A DNA stretch of 64,000 nt from contig CAXXGR010000004.1 of assembly GCA_963678775.2 (NCBI GenBank), positions 186,001 through 250,000 on the forward strand, written 5' to 3'. Shown one piece after another: positions 34,371 through 42,799 of the stretch. Under the pieces are notes generated by a model. The model did not search any database. It was not told the origin of the DNA and was given only the letters and a program-made list of their open reading frames with translations. Within the stretch, counting starts at the first letter, position 1; the number at the start of each line of letters is the position of its first letter. A program made the position numbers and the translations under genes. This DNA is from JBFHIJ01 sp963678775. GTDB taxonomy: Bacteria > Bacteroidota > Ignavibacteria > Kapaibacteriales > UBA2268.

Positions 34371-36305
34371 ATGAAGAAATTATTTATGATGTTTGCACTA
34401 ATTATGTTTTCTTTGAATGCTTATTCGCAGAAAGTAATTACTGCAAATGGAAGTACTCCTAATGATGCGTTTAGGTATGGTATTATCCCAGGCTTAAACA
34501 TTAACATGGCAGGTATGGGATATCAAAATCTAAGCAGTCAGGGTGGTGATTTTATTGACAAGGTTACTAATGACGGTACTTCGATTGCACCATATTTAGG
34601 AGCATTTGCAGAATACCGCTCGGGCGATTGGTGGAACTTTCAACTTAGATTAGCATTCGACTCTAGGAATGCGACAGTCCAAGACGAAACTTATACTCCA
34701 AATCCAGAGTTCGAATTAAAAGCTTCCTACTTTACTGTAGAACCTATCTTAAAACTCAGCACAGATATGCTTTTAGGCATTGAACCATATATTGGACCTG
34801 TACTAGCTTTTAACATGAATGGGACTTATACATTTACTCCTTCCGGTGCTACAAGCCCGACTGAGACTGACGTAGATATTCCAAATTTCAACTCCTTTGC
34901 TTATGGATTTAATGTTGGTGCTTCTTACGACTTTAAAGTAGCAGAAGTTGGCAGAATAAGTGATTTCATGATTTCGCCTTTTATAGAATATTCTATGTTA
35001 GCGAATCAAAAAGCCGGAGATTTTGGTGATTTGCAGAACTCCATAGATGATATTTGGTCTACTTCTACTATTAGATTTGGTATCATGGCATACATTAATA
35101 CACCTTTACATGAAAAAGCATATAAAAATAACTACAACACCGCTATGCTTAATACGCCGCAAGATGGCAACGTTTATATTAGAAAAGTGGATGAAGCTTT
35201 CCCAATAGCAAGTGCTGTATTCTTTGATGTAGATAATCAAAATATTCCTGACAGATATATTCAGTTAGATAAACAGGCTTCAGAAGCATTTAGTGAAAGA
35301 GATTTGAAAGATTTATCTGAAAATCCAACCTTAAAAACAATGACCCGTACAGAGCAACAGATGCATGTTTACTACAATATTTTAAATATTTACATAAATA
35401 GAATGAAAGAATATGATGATGCAAATGTTAAGCTTGTTGGCTCAGCTCCTGTAAGCAAAGACGGCGAAGTGTTAGCTAATAAGATAAAAGATTATATGGT
35501 TAATATCGGTGGAATCGATGAAAATAGAATAGAAGTGATTGGCCAAGATATGCCGGATATTCCATCCGGAACTGAAGCTACTCCTGCGACAGAAAACGAA
35601 AGAATCAGACAGGAAAACAGGCGCGTCTCTTTTATGTTCGACAAAATAGAGATGTATAAACCTATATGGATTAGGACATTGGACGAAGCTTCTGTTGATA
35701 ATGATATTATTGTTTCTATCGATCCTAAACAAAATTTCAATTCTTGGAATGTAATTATTACTGATGAAGAAGGTCAAACTTATTCTTATGGTCCTTTTGA
35801 AACCCACAACGAACGTATCAATCCTATTGAAATGCTAAAAGGAAAGGGCGAAGGCGATTTCAAAGCAAATATTACCATCAATACGAATAATGGCGATATA
35901 GTAGAAACCGGAGAGTTTGCTCTAAGGAAAATAGTTGATATAGAATCTATAGGTAATAGATTTTCCGTTATATTTAATTATGCTCAGTCTGATGCGGTTA
36001 TTGCCAATGAGAACACTCTTAGAAACGATATGGCTGATAAAATACCTGAAGGTAACAAAGTAATTATTCACGGTCACACAGACATTATAGGCCCTAACCC
36101 AACTAACAAAAAACTTTCTTTGCAGCGTGCTACAGAAGTAAAAGAAATCTTAGATAATGAATTCAAAGAAACATCTAAAGATATATATACAGAAGCGCTT
36201 GGCTTTGGTGAAGCCATAACTCCTACCACATTTGACAATAGTCTACCGGAAGGCAGATTTTATAACAGAAATGTGATAGTAGATGTGATTCCATTAGCTA
36301 AATAA
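34371..36305 (+). CDS. OmpA-family outer-membrane protein
   Basis: Signal peptide (LFMMFALIMFSLNAYSQ). Residues 25-250 look like an outer-membrane barrel with strands such as FAEYRSGDWWNFQLRLAFD and YFTVEPILKLSTDMLLGIE. The middle contains a first OmpA-like motif region (RIEVIGQDMPDIPSGT, RIRQENRRVSFMF). The C-terminal domain has the peptidoglycan-binding motif VIIHGHTDIIGPNPTNKKLS and RATEVKEIL, ending NRNVIVDVIPLAK. Seems to anchor the envelope to peptidoglycan. Separated by 72 bp from the B12 operon, so a separate transcript is possible. Followed by a terminator. Confidence 0.85.
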   Translation: MKKLFMMFALIMFSLNAYSQKVITANGSTPNDAFRYGIIPGLNINMAGMGYQNLSSQGGDFIDKVTNDGTSIAPYLGAFAEYRSGDWWNFQLRLAFDSRNATVQDETYTPNPEFELKASYFTVEPILKLSTDMLLGIEPYIGPVLAFNMNGTYTFTPSGATSPTETDVDIPNFNSFAYGFNVGASYDFKVAEVGRISDFMISPFIEYSMLANQKAGDFGDLQNSIDDIWSTSTIRFGIMAYINTPLHEKAYKNNYNTAMLNTPQDGNVYIRKVDEAFPIASAVFFDVDNQNIPDRYIQLDKQASEAFSERDLKDLSENPTLKTMTRTEQQMHVYYNILNIYINRMKEYDDANVKLVGSAPVSKDGEVLANKIKDYMVNIGGIDENRIEVIGQDMPDIPSGTEATPATENERIRQENRRVSFMFDKIEMYKPIWIRTLDEASVDNDIIVSIDPKQNFNSWNVIITDEEGQTYSYGPFETHNERINPIEMLKGKGEGDFKANITINTNNGDIVETGEFALRKIVDIESIGNRFSVIFNYAQSDAVIANENTLRNDMADKIPEGNKVIIHGHTDIIGPNPTNKKLSLQRATEVKEILDNEFKETSKDIYTEALGFGEAITPTTFDNSLPEGRFYNRNVIVDVIPLAK

Positions 36306-36326
36306 AGCTTAAATAATGCTCAATCT

Positions 36327-36363
36327 AAATCCCTTTAATCTTAACATTAGAGGGATTTTTTTT
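36327..36363 (+). terminator. Rho-independent terminator after OmpA-family gene
   Basis: Stem AAATCCCTTTAAT / ATTAGAGGGATTT (one mismatch pair) with a T8 run. Confidence 0.88.
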
Positions 36364-36446
36364 GCCCTAAAATTCAAATTCTCATAAGCGTCATTTTTGA
36401 CAAATAACCCAAGCAGCCAATAATATCCAATACAAATTTCTATCTT

Positions 36447-36530
36447 CAGCCCGTAGGGCTGTAATCAGTAGCGCAGGGTGAAGCCCTGGGAAAGAGTTTT
36501 TTCCTAATTTATATTAAGCCCTGAAAGGGC
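36447..36530. repeat. REP-like hairpin cluster, copy A
   Basis: Three hairpins with 3-nt loops: CAGCCC-gta-GGGCTG (36447-36461), CAGGGT-gaa-GCCCTG (36474-36488) and GCCCT-gaa-AGGGC (36518-36530). The order and spacing are the same as in copies at 38342 and 39025. No transposase is adjacent to this copy; it abuts the 3' end of the next minus-strand gene. Confidence 0.85.
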
Positions 36531-36547
36531 GTAATCCATATCTTTGT

Positions 36548-37351
36548 TTAACTTCCGTATTTCCCGTATCTCTGATAGTCCGATGTACGAATAATAACTG
36601 TTTTTCCTTGGTAATGGAATGGATATTCCAGCATGAAATTTTTTCCGTTCCTTATAAATCTATGCTTGTTGAATCCTTGTTGGAATACTTTATTGAAATA
36701 CTCCTCATCCTCTTTATTATAGTATTCTGTATATTTATCAATATTGATAGATACAGTATCCTGTAGATCTCTTTGCGTAAATGTATCTCTATCGTCTATT
36801 TTAAAGTAATCATTTTGAGACTCTATATTCAAATAAAATATGATTTCAGGATCATTAAAGTTGAGTTCTGCACGTTCATATTTGCCTAATTCGCGAGCTA
36901 TTTCATTGACAAAGACCTCATTAAACTTTATAGTATCCATAAGATTTTTCAAAGTTTGACTATCTGAAATAAAACTTTTTGTAGATCTTAGCATGTATTC
37001 TTCTTTTCGTTTTTCAGTAGCATAATCTCCAAAAAATAGAAGTATTGCTAATATTGGAAATATCAACAAGCCAGCAAAAGCTACTTTTTTACTCATCTTC
37101 TTAGTGCTATCATCAATATTATGTTTATCAGCAATTCGAGTCAGATTGAACATAATATTTATTATAAGGGCACCTGCCATAACAGCAATCAAAGCTAATA
37201 TGCTTAGCATGAATATTTCTGTCATATTCTTTTGGAATATCAACAAATCAAATACTTCTATTAAGATAAACGAAAACACCCACAGCACAAGTAAAATTAT
37301 AGAAACAACTCCTATAACATTACTAAGTTTTACATAAGTTTTTGAATTCAT
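36548..37351 (-). CDS. Membrane protein of unknown function
   Basis: Three predicted membrane segments in the first 125 residues (NVIGVVSIILLVLWVFSF, IFMLSILALIAVMAGALII, KVAFAGLLIFPILAILLFF), then a 140-residue soluble, acidic and aromatic domain (NEVFVNEIARELGKYERAEL, MLEYPFHYQGKTVIIRTSDY). No family is recognised. Starts 10 nt after the PUA/ASCH-like gene on the same strand, so they are likely co-transcribed. Its stop codon lies 17 bp from the REP-like cluster. Confidence 0.68.
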   Translation of the reverse strand: MNSKTYVKLSNVIGVVSIILLVLWVFSFILIEVFDLLIFQKNMTEIFMLSILALIAVMAGALIINIMFNLTRIADKHNIDDSTKKMSKKVAFAGLLIFPILAILLFFGDYATEKRKEEYMLRSTKSFISDSQTLKNLMDTIKFNEVFVNEIARELGKYERAELNFNDPEIIFYLNIESQNDYFKIDDRDTFTQRDLQDTVSINIDKYTEYYNKEDEEYFNKVFQQGFNKHRFIRNGKNFMLEYPFHYQGKTVIIRTSDYQRYGKYGS

Positions 37352-37361
37352 CGCTGTAATC

Positions 37362-37787
37362 CTATATTTTTATTTTTTCAATATTTTCTACTCTGAGCCA
37401 GTCATCCATATTACCAAAATCAGATTTATCAAATCCGAAAGTCTCTATTTCTCTGAAGTTTTCTATACTTATCAGACAAAGATATCTCTTGCCCGCAAAG
37501 CGTGTTGTAAGCTTTGTATCTAATTGCAGCAGTGGCTGAAGTTTATTAACTATTTCTATTGACTCTTCTAATTCAAGTTTATCTGTAAATATGGTGTCAC
37601 TCACCTGAGCTACAGCTTTGACAAGTCCCTCGCCGTTATTTTCTGTGAAGTAGAGAGTGTCGCCAATATCAACTCTTCCGTATGGCATTTTTCTGCCCAT
37701 AGCACCTCGGATAATCATTGTTTTCTTTCCGGCAATGAGATTATCCAGTTCTTTGGCTTTTTTGTCTAAATAGACTATATGATCCAT
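37362..37787 (-). CDS. ASCH/PUA-like domain protein
   Basis: The start was placed at MDHIVYLDKKAKELD. A frame with 12 more codons begins at 37823, but that ATG lies inside the repeat text CTTTTCCCATGGCG shared with the dispersed elements at 44.57 and 52.81 kb. The body resembles small ASCH/PUA-like nucleic-acid-binding barrels: KKTMIIRGAMGRKMPYGRVD, GDTLYFTENNGEGLVKAVAQ, and RYLCLISIENFREIETFGFD. These often bind modified RNA or small ligands. The assignment is by fold pattern only. Upstream partner of the membrane protein gene. Confidence 0.6.
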   Translation of the reverse strand: MDHIVYLDKKAKELDNLIAGKKTMIIRGAMGRKMPYGRVDIGDTLYFTENNGEGLVKAVAQVSDTIFTDKLELEESIEIVNKLQPLLQLDTKLTTRFAGKRYLCLISIENFREIETFGFDKSDFGNMDDWLRVENIEKIKI

Positions 37788-37861
37788 ATTGGGTTTCCTA
37801 GATTTATTTTTTTCTTTTCCCATGGCGCTGCCCTATGCTACTGATTTGAGGCTTTCAGCCT

Positions 37862-38314
37862 CTAATCCCATAAATATTTAGGATTAAATTCAACATTCAA
37901 TTTTTTGAGTATTGCCAATAGTTCTTGCTTGAAATCGAACCTCTTATGATGTTCTTTCTGATTGAGAATATAAGAACTGATTTCTTTTATCTGTGAAACA
38001 TGTACCGAAAATGCACCATATCCGTCTTGCCAATAAAATTTACTATATTTCTGATTTTTGTCTTTTATCCATTTTGAAGATGATTTTTTAATATTTTCAA
38101 CCAACTTTGCAATTGTTACATTTTTTGATAACATACACAAGATATGGACATGATCTCTTTCTCCACCGATTTTAACAGGATTACATTTTATATTTTTACA
38201 AATTCCTCCAATATAATCATGTAACTCATTTTCAATATCTACATCAATTAGGTTTTCTCGATGTTTTGTACTGAAAACGATGTGTAGATAGACTTCCGTA
38301 AGTGACTGACTCAT
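37862..38314 (-). CDS. REP-associated tyrosine transposase (RAYT, Y1_Tnp), copy 1
   Basis: 150-aa single-domain HUH endonuclease of the IS200-like Y1_Tnp family. Motifs: YLHIVFSTKHRENLI at the N-terminus, the HUH pair in GGERDHVHILCML, FYWQDGYGAFSVH, and the catalytic Tyr in SYILNQKEHHKRF. RAYTs process REP palindromes rather than forming ordinary insertion sequences. Flanked by short 3-nt-loop hairpins. The stop codon overlaps the hairpin GAGGCT-ttc-AGCCTC. Near-identical to the second copy (one amino acid difference seen: EF versus EY near the C-terminus). Confidence 0.92.
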   Translation of the reverse strand: MSQSLTEVYLHIVFSTKHRENLIDVDIENELHDYIGGICKNIKCNPVKIGGERDHVHILCMLSKNVTIAKLVENIKKSSSKWIKDKNQKYSKFYWQDGYGAFSVHVSQIKEISSYILNQKEHHKRFDFKQELLAILKKLNVEFNPKYLWD

Positions 38315-38341
38315 ATTTGTACTCCCTATAGTTAGAAATAT

Positions 38342-38426
38342 CAGCCTGTAAGGCTGTAATCAGTAGCGCAGGGCGAAGCCCTGGGAAAGAGTTTTTTTCC
38401 AATTTATATTTAAGCCCTGTAAGGGC
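38342..38426. repeat. REP-like hairpin cluster, copy B
   Basis: CAGCCT-gta-AGGCTG (38342-38356), CAGGGC-gaa-GCCCTG (38369-38383) and GCCCT-gta-AGGGC (38414-38426), lying just upstream of transposase copy 1. The first stem differs from copies A and C by a compensated base pair (CAGCCT/AGGCTG versus CAGCCC/GGGCTG), which suggests structure is conserved. Confidence 0.85.
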
Positions 38427-38544
38427 GTAATCCATATCTTAAATTAAATCAACACCTCGCTACGCTCGGTTAAAAAACTGAGGGGTGGTGGGGGATTTCA
38501 TCATAGGGCGCTGCCCTATGCTACTGATTTGAGGCTTTCAGCCT

Positions 38545-38997
38545 CTAATCCCATAAATATTTAGGATTATATTCAACATTCAATTTTTTGAGTATTGCCA
38601 ATAGTTCTTGCTTGAAATCGAACCTCTTATGATGTTCTTTCTGATTGAGAATATAAGAACTGATTTCTTTTATCTGTGAAACATGTACCGAAAATGCACC
38701 ATATCCGTCTTGCCAATAAAATTTACTATATTTCTGATTTTTGTCTTTTATCCATTTTGAAGATGATTTTTTAATATTTTCAACCAACTTTGCAATTGTT
38801 ACATTTTTTGATAACATACACAAGATATGGACATGATCTCTTTCTCCACCGATTTTGACAGGATTACATTTTATATTTTTACAAATTCCTCCAATATAAT
38901 CATGTAACTCATTTTCAATATCTACATCAATTAGGTTTTCTCGATGTTTTGTACTGAAAACGATGTGTAGATAGACTTCCGTAAGTGACTGACTCAT
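38545..38997 (-). CDS. REP-associated tyrosine transposase (RAYT, Y1_Tnp), copy 2
   Basis: Duplicate of the transposase at 37862-38314, offset by 683 bp, with DHVHILC (HUH) and YILNQKEHHKR (Tyr) intact. Both copies have full-length, uninterrupted frames, so the duplication is recent or both are under selection. The only amino acid difference noticed is near the C-terminus (LNVEYNPKYLWD here). Confidence 0.92.
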   Translation of the reverse strand: MSQSLTEVYLHIVFSTKHRENLIDVDIENELHDYIGGICKNIKCNPVKIGGERDHVHILCMLSKNVTIAKLVENIKKSSSKWIKDKNQKYSKFYWQDGYGAFSVHVSQIKEISSYILNQKEHHKRFDFKQELLAILKKLNVEYNPKYLWD

Positions 38998-39024
38998 ATT
39001 TGTACTCCCTATAGTTAGAAATAT

Positions 39025-39108
39025 CAGCCCGTAGGGCTGTAATCAGTAGCGCAGGGCGAAGCCCTGGGAAAGAGTTTTTTTCCAATTTATATTAAGCCCT
39101 GTAAGGGC
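39025..39108. repeat. REP-like hairpin cluster, copy C
   Basis: CAGCCC-gta-GGGCTG (39025-39039), CAGGGC-gaa-GCCCTG (39052-39066) and GCCCT-gta-AGGGC (39096-39108), upstream of transposase copy 2. Confidence 0.85.
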
Positions 39109-39188
39109 GTAATCCATATCTTAAATTAAATCAACACCTTGCTCCGCTCGGTTAAAAAACTGAGGGGTGGTGGGGGATTTCATCATAG

Positions 39189-39396
39189 GGCGCTGTCCTA
39201 TGCTACTGATTTGAGGCTTTCAGCCTCTAAAATCCTCTAAATCTCTACTTCCCTTCGGTCTATGCTCTGGGTAAACTTTAGCTCAGCACATCCCTTTGCC
39301 CTGGGAGTCTTATTTTTATAATATTTCCCCTGCATTTCACCCTCCATGACAAAGGAGAGTCTGGTTTTCGCCTACGAAAAACCGGGGTGGGTTAGC
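39189..39396. repeat. Truncated third RAYT unit fused to dispersed palindromic repeat, copy 1
   Basis: The first 40 bp repeat the start of the RAYT unit (GGCGCTGTCC, GAGGCT-ttc-AGCCTC at 39213-39227). It then changes to AAATCCTCTAAATCTCTACT, a CACCCTCCATGACAAAGGAG segment, GGTTTTCG..CGAAAAACC and GGGGTGGGTTAGC, which recur at 44.6, 51.35 and 52.8 kb. The rest of the intergenic region to 39626 shows no gene. Confidence 0.8.
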
Positions 39397-39626
39397 GCTG
39401 AGCTTATCATATATTACTTACCCTCCTATACATTCTGTTTTGTCTTTATTAATAATCAAATGTTTTAAACGGAGGTTCCCTTCCAACTTCTACGCTCTAA
39501 AATAATATAAGTTGAGATTATATTCACTTTACAGTAAAAAATATTGACATATTTAGAAATTATATTTGGAAAGTATTCGCCAACTGTATATATTGAATAT
39601 ATACAGTAATGACACGTAGGGATTTC

Positions 39627-40001
39627 ATGCACATCAGTATAACAGAAAGTTCTGCCGAGCCACTTCATAGGCAAATATACTCGCAGGTGCGCTCTTATAT
39701 CCTATCGGGAAAGATAGGTGAAGGAGAGCCTTTGCAGTCTATTCGCAAGCTGGCTAAAGAGCTTCGGGTCAGTGTTATCACTGTGAAGAAATCCTACGAA
39801 ACTTTAGAGGCGGAAGGGCTAATATATGCCAGAGTAGGTAAAGGCTACTTTGTCAATAAAATTAGTGACAGCTCCAAGGAGAATATGGCACTAGACGACT
39901 TAGAATCTGCCGTTTCGCCTCTAATAGATAAAGCCTTGAGCGAAGGCATAAACAAATCAAAAATTTCAGAAACTCTGAAAAACATTTTGGAGAGTAAGTG
40001 A
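39627..40001 (+). CDS. GntR-family regulator (YtrA-like)
   Basis: 124-aa protein. N-terminal winged helix: EPLHRQIYSQVRSYILSGKI, PLQSIRKLAKELRVSVITVK (recognition helix) and YETLEAEGLIYARVGKGYFV. The C-terminal part is only about 40 residues, as in the YtrA subfamily that regulates ABC-transporter operons. Start placed at MHISITESSAEP; a longer frame begins 18 bp upstream. Its stop overlaps the ATPase start (TGATG), so it is the first gene of the operon and probably its own repressor. Confidence 0.88.
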   Translation: MHISITESSAEPLHRQIYSQVRSYILSGKIGEGEPLQSIRKLAKELRVSVITVKKSYETLEAEGLIYARVGKGYFVNKISDSSKENMALDDLESAVSPLIDKALSEGINKSKISETLKNILESK

Positions 40002-40858
40002 TGGATTTTTCAATTAAGATGAATGATACTGCTATCAAATTTTACAAATTTGAGCTTGGTCCTATAAATTTGGAACTGGAAAAAGGTATGGCTATGGCAT
40101 ATCTGGGAAGGAACGGAGCCGGCAAAACAACTACACTGAATATGATCGCAGGGCTTTTATCTCCTTATTCCGGTGCTATTGAAGTAATGGGATATGATAC
40201 AAAAAAGAATCATGAAAAATGGAAAACTCAGATTGGTTTTGTTGATAGCAGTCCAAGATTCTACTACACAAAACCGATGAGGCATTTGAAATTTCTATCT
40301 TCTTTTTATCCAAACTGGTCTTGGGACTTGTGCCACAGAGTAGCAAAAGTTTTGCACCTGGATCTTGATGATAAAATTCATCACATGTCTAAAGGGCAGA
40401 AAATGAAACTTTCTATAGTTGGTGAGCTGGCTAAACAGCCAAATCTACTACTACTGGATGAACCAATGGATGGTTTAGATCCGATTGTGAGAGATGACTT
40501 TGCAGAGCTTCTTTATGAGTATATGGAAAATGAAGAACACTCTCTTATTTACTCAACTCATATTATCCCTGAAATAGAAAGAATGGTGGATAAAGTAACT
40601 TTACTGGATAATGGTAAAATCATGTCAAGCGAATACAAAGAAGACATGATAGAAAAATGGCGCAAATTTGATCTAAATATCTCAAGCCAGATGGACAGCA
40701 AACCATTTATAGTAAAACAGGAAGATAAATCCGATTTCTTTACTATCACTACAGATGATTATGAAGAATGCAGAAAGCATTTTGCTGAGCTTAACATAGA
40801 AGTCAAAGATTCGCATTTTATGACAATACAGGAAATAGTTCTGACAAAATTGAGGTAG
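40001..40858 (+). CDS. ABC transporter ATP-binding protein (YtrB-like)
   Basis: Walker A GRNGAGKTTTLNMIAGL, Q-loop in KWKTQIGFVDSS, signature HMSKGQKMKLSIVGELA (a SKGQ variant of LSGGQ), Walker B NLLLLDEPMDGLDPI, H-loop STHIIPEI. The C-terminal 70 residues are a small accessory domain. It is the only ATPase in an operon with six membrane proteins, so it probably powers several alternative permease pairs or one hetero-oligomer. Starts at ATG overlapping the regulator's stop; a GTG one codon upstream is possible. The substrate is unknown; YtrA-type systems often respond to cell-wall or antibiotic stress. Confidence 0.92.
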   Translation: MDFSIKMNDTAIKFYKFELGPINLELEKGMAMAYLGRNGAGKTTTLNMIAGLLSPYSGAIEVMGYDTKKNHEKWKTQIGFVDSSPRFYYTKPMRHLKFLSSFYPNWSWDLCHRVAKVLHLDLDDKIHHMSKGQKMKLSIVGELAKQPNLLLLDEPMDGLDPIVRDDFAELLYEYMENEEHSLIYSTHIIPEIERMVDKVTLLDNGKIMSSEYKEDMIEKWRKFDLNISSQMDSKPFIVKQEDKSDFFTITTDDYEECRKHFAELNIEVKDSHFMTIQEIVLTKLR

Positions 40859-40860
40859 GG

Positions 40861-41490
40861 ATGCTACAAGTAATAAAATATTATATGACATATAGGTATG
40901 GATTAGTATTAGTCTTTGCGATGCTTGCCTTAATAATACTGACTACTTTGATAACTGGTCGGGAGATTAGTTTTTCGATGGGAATGCTTTCTGCAGGTCT
41001 AATGATGCCTTATTTGATAATTTTTAATGGACTTTGGAAAAAAGACAAATTTGATAGCATTATATATGATTTACCTTTAAGTTTTATAAAAATGAATGTA
41101 GCTAAGTTTACAAGTTTTTATATTTATTATGCTGTGTATGCTGCAGGAATACTTGCTATTGGTGCAGTTCAAGGTATAAATATGCTAGATTTAAGTATCG
41201 ATATTCTTGAAGGTTTCTCTTTTATTTACTTCATTATCTCTATGTTTGGAAAAGTTATCTATCTGACGGATAAGAAGACTATTTTAATTATTCCAAATCT
41301 GATTTATATATGTGCTGCTGTTTCTGCTTTTATGTATTATGCTGGTGATAATTCTGAAATATATTCGCAGATGGGGATTGAGTCAAAAACTACAGTGATT
41401 ATTCTACATAATCTGGCAGTGCTTCTGCTGTTTACAGCATTGGACTTTTTTACTATGTATTTGAATAGAAATAAACTTTCTGTTGCTTAA
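40861..41490 (+). CDS. ABC-2-like permease paralogue 1 of 6
   Basis: About six hydrophobic segments in 209 aa. Family marks shared across the array: N-terminal MLQVIKYYMTYRYGL, the central FDSIIYDLPLSFIKMNVAKF loop, SMFGKVIYL, and the C-terminal LHNLAVLLLFTALDFFTMYL with NRNKL. The first 40 nt and the last 60-80 nt are almost identical to paralogue 2, while the middle differs. Starts 2 nt after the ATPase stop. Membrane partner of the YtrB-like ATPase by context. Confidence 0.82.
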   Translation: MLQVIKYYMTYRYGLVLVFAMLALIILTTLITGREISFSMGMLSAGLMMPYLIIFNGLWKKDKFDSIIYDLPLSFIKMNVAKFTSFYIYYAVYAAGILAIGAVQGINMLDLSIDILEGFSFIYFIISMFGKVIYLTDKKTILIIPNLIYICAAVSAFMYYAGDNSEIYSQMGIESKTTVIILHNLAVLLLFTALDFFTMYLNRNKLSVA

Positions 41491-41509
41491 GGTAAAATAA
41501 GAGGTGATT

Positions 41510-42139
41510 ATGCTACAAGTAATAAAATATTATATGACATATAGGTATGGTCTCATGCTGCAAATAGGTATACTGTTGCTTATGTCCTTGTATTCACTAG
41601 TATTTGCAAGTGATATTATAGAGATTAGTTCATTCATTACAGGTGGCTTGATAGTATCCTATTGGTCAATCTTCACAGGATTTGTTCGGAAACAAAAATT
41701 TGATGTAATCAATAATGATTTACCTATCAGCAAGACAAGTTTGAATGCAGCAAAGTATATCAGTTATTATATTTACTTAGCCTTTTATTTCTCAATTTTT
41801 GCACTATACGCACTCATTTTTGGAATTGAAATTTTACCTGTTATGAGTTCTTTAATGAGCGCTTTTGCTTTTACATTCATTTTTGCTTCTGCTAGTAGTA
41901 AAGTGATATCTATTGGATCGAAACTTTCATTTATAAATCTGTCAAATATTGTCTACTTGATTTTAGGGATTTTGGGAATATATTATAGGTTTAGTTCACC
42001 TACTCCGGATCACATAAATCTCAACGGGTATATTCCACATTTAGATTATTTAATAAGAAATCTGGCAGTGCTTCTGCTGTTTACATCTTTGGACTTTTTT
42101 ACGATGTATTTGAATAGAAATAAGTTAGTAATCGGCTAA
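41510..42139 (+). CDS. ABC-2-like permease paralogue 2 of 6
   Basis: 209-aa membrane protein with the same plan as paralogue 1: identical MLQVIKYYMTYRYGL start, FDVINNDLPISKTSLNAAKY central loop, and RNLAVLLLFTSLDFFTMYL end. The AGAGGTG site before 41510 favours this ATG over a GTG two codons upstream. Middle hydrophobic segments are clearly different from paralogue 1, so the ends look homogenised or recently duplicated. Confidence 0.82.
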   Translation: MLQVIKYYMTYRYGLMLQIGILLLMSLYSLVFASDIIEISSFITGGLIVSYWSIFTGFVRKQKFDVINNDLPISKTSLNAAKYISYYIYLAFYFSIFALYALIFGIEILPVMSSLMSAFAFTFIFASASSKVISIGSKLSFINLSNIVYLILGILGIYYRFSSPTPDHINLNGYIPHLDYLIRNLAVLLLFTSLDFFTMYLNRNKLVIG

Positions 42140-42166
42140 ACAAAACATTAAGTGCCGGGGGCAGAT

Positions 42167-42799
42167 ATGTTACATATTATCAGATATTATCTTTTTTATA
42201 AGTATGGGCTATTGCTGCAGACGGCTACTCTGTTGTTTATCTTCTTATTTACATTTATGATTGGCAGAGAAGCGGAGAATATGGTTGGAGTAACAACTGC
42301 CGGGCTGATATATGCTTACTGCTATATGTTTGATTGTTTTGGTATCTATACTCCGAAATTTGACTCTATAGATACGACTTTGCCGTTGAGCTTCATGAAG
42401 TTGCAAATGGCTAAGTATTTTAGCTTTCTGGTTTATTTGTTTTACATACTTTTTGCATTCTATGCTTATGCAGAAATTATGGATAAAAATGTAACTGAAG
42501 TAATGAAACTGACTCTGCAGGCTTTATCATTGATATTTATTATGATTTCAGGCTTTGGCAAAATCAAATACTTGAGCAGCAAAAGTACATTTGTTAATAT
42601 CCCGAATGCTGCATATTTAGCATTAGCTGTCTTTGTCACCTTTTATATGTTGGAGTCTACTATACCGGATGATTCAATGTATGGTTCTCTGATTAAGGCA
42701 GAAGATCTTATCCAGGTAAATATTGAAGCATTGGTGTTGATGCTATCTGCGGACTTTATATCACAATATCTCAATAGAAATAAAATCGTGAGGGCATGA
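42167..42799 (+). CDS. ABC-2-like permease paralogue 3 of 6
   Basis: 210 aa, starting MLHIIRYYLFYKYGLLLQ with a GGGGGCAG sequence just upstream. Central loop FDSIDTTLPLSFMKLQMAKY and GFGKIKYLSSKSTFVNIPNA match the family; the C-terminus ends SADFISQYLNRNKIV. The stop overlaps the start of paralogue 4 (TGATG). Confidence 0.8.
   Translation: MLHIIRYYLFYKYGLLLQTATLLFIFLFTFMIGREAENMVGVTTAGLIYAYCYMFDCFGIYTPKFDSIDTTLPLSFMKLQMAKYFSFLVYLFYILFAFYAYAEIMDKNVTEVMKLTLQALSLIFIMISGFGKIKYLSSKSTFVNIPNAAYLALAVFVTFYMLESTIPDDSMYGSLIKAEDLIQVNIEALVLMLSADFISQYLNRNKIVRA

Larger units (their letters stand above)
37824..38506. repeat. Tandem 683-bp RAYT/REP unit, copy 1
   Basis: Starts at GGCGCTGCCCTATG and includes one transposase gene, the REP-like cluster and the unique spacer to 38506. 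The next unit (38507-39188) repeats it almost base for base; a truncated third start follows at 39189. Confidence 0.88.
38507..39188. repeat. Tandem RAYT/REP unit, copy 2
   Basis: Repeats 37824-38506 (offset 683) with few substitutions and a one-base length change. Contains transposase copy 2 and REP-like cluster C. Confidence 0.88.

Noticed and set aside
36548..37787. Toxin-antitoxin pair next to RAYT genes
   Set aside because: The two genes are a three-helix membrane protein and a PUA-like protein; sizes and motifs fit no toxin-antitoxin family I know.
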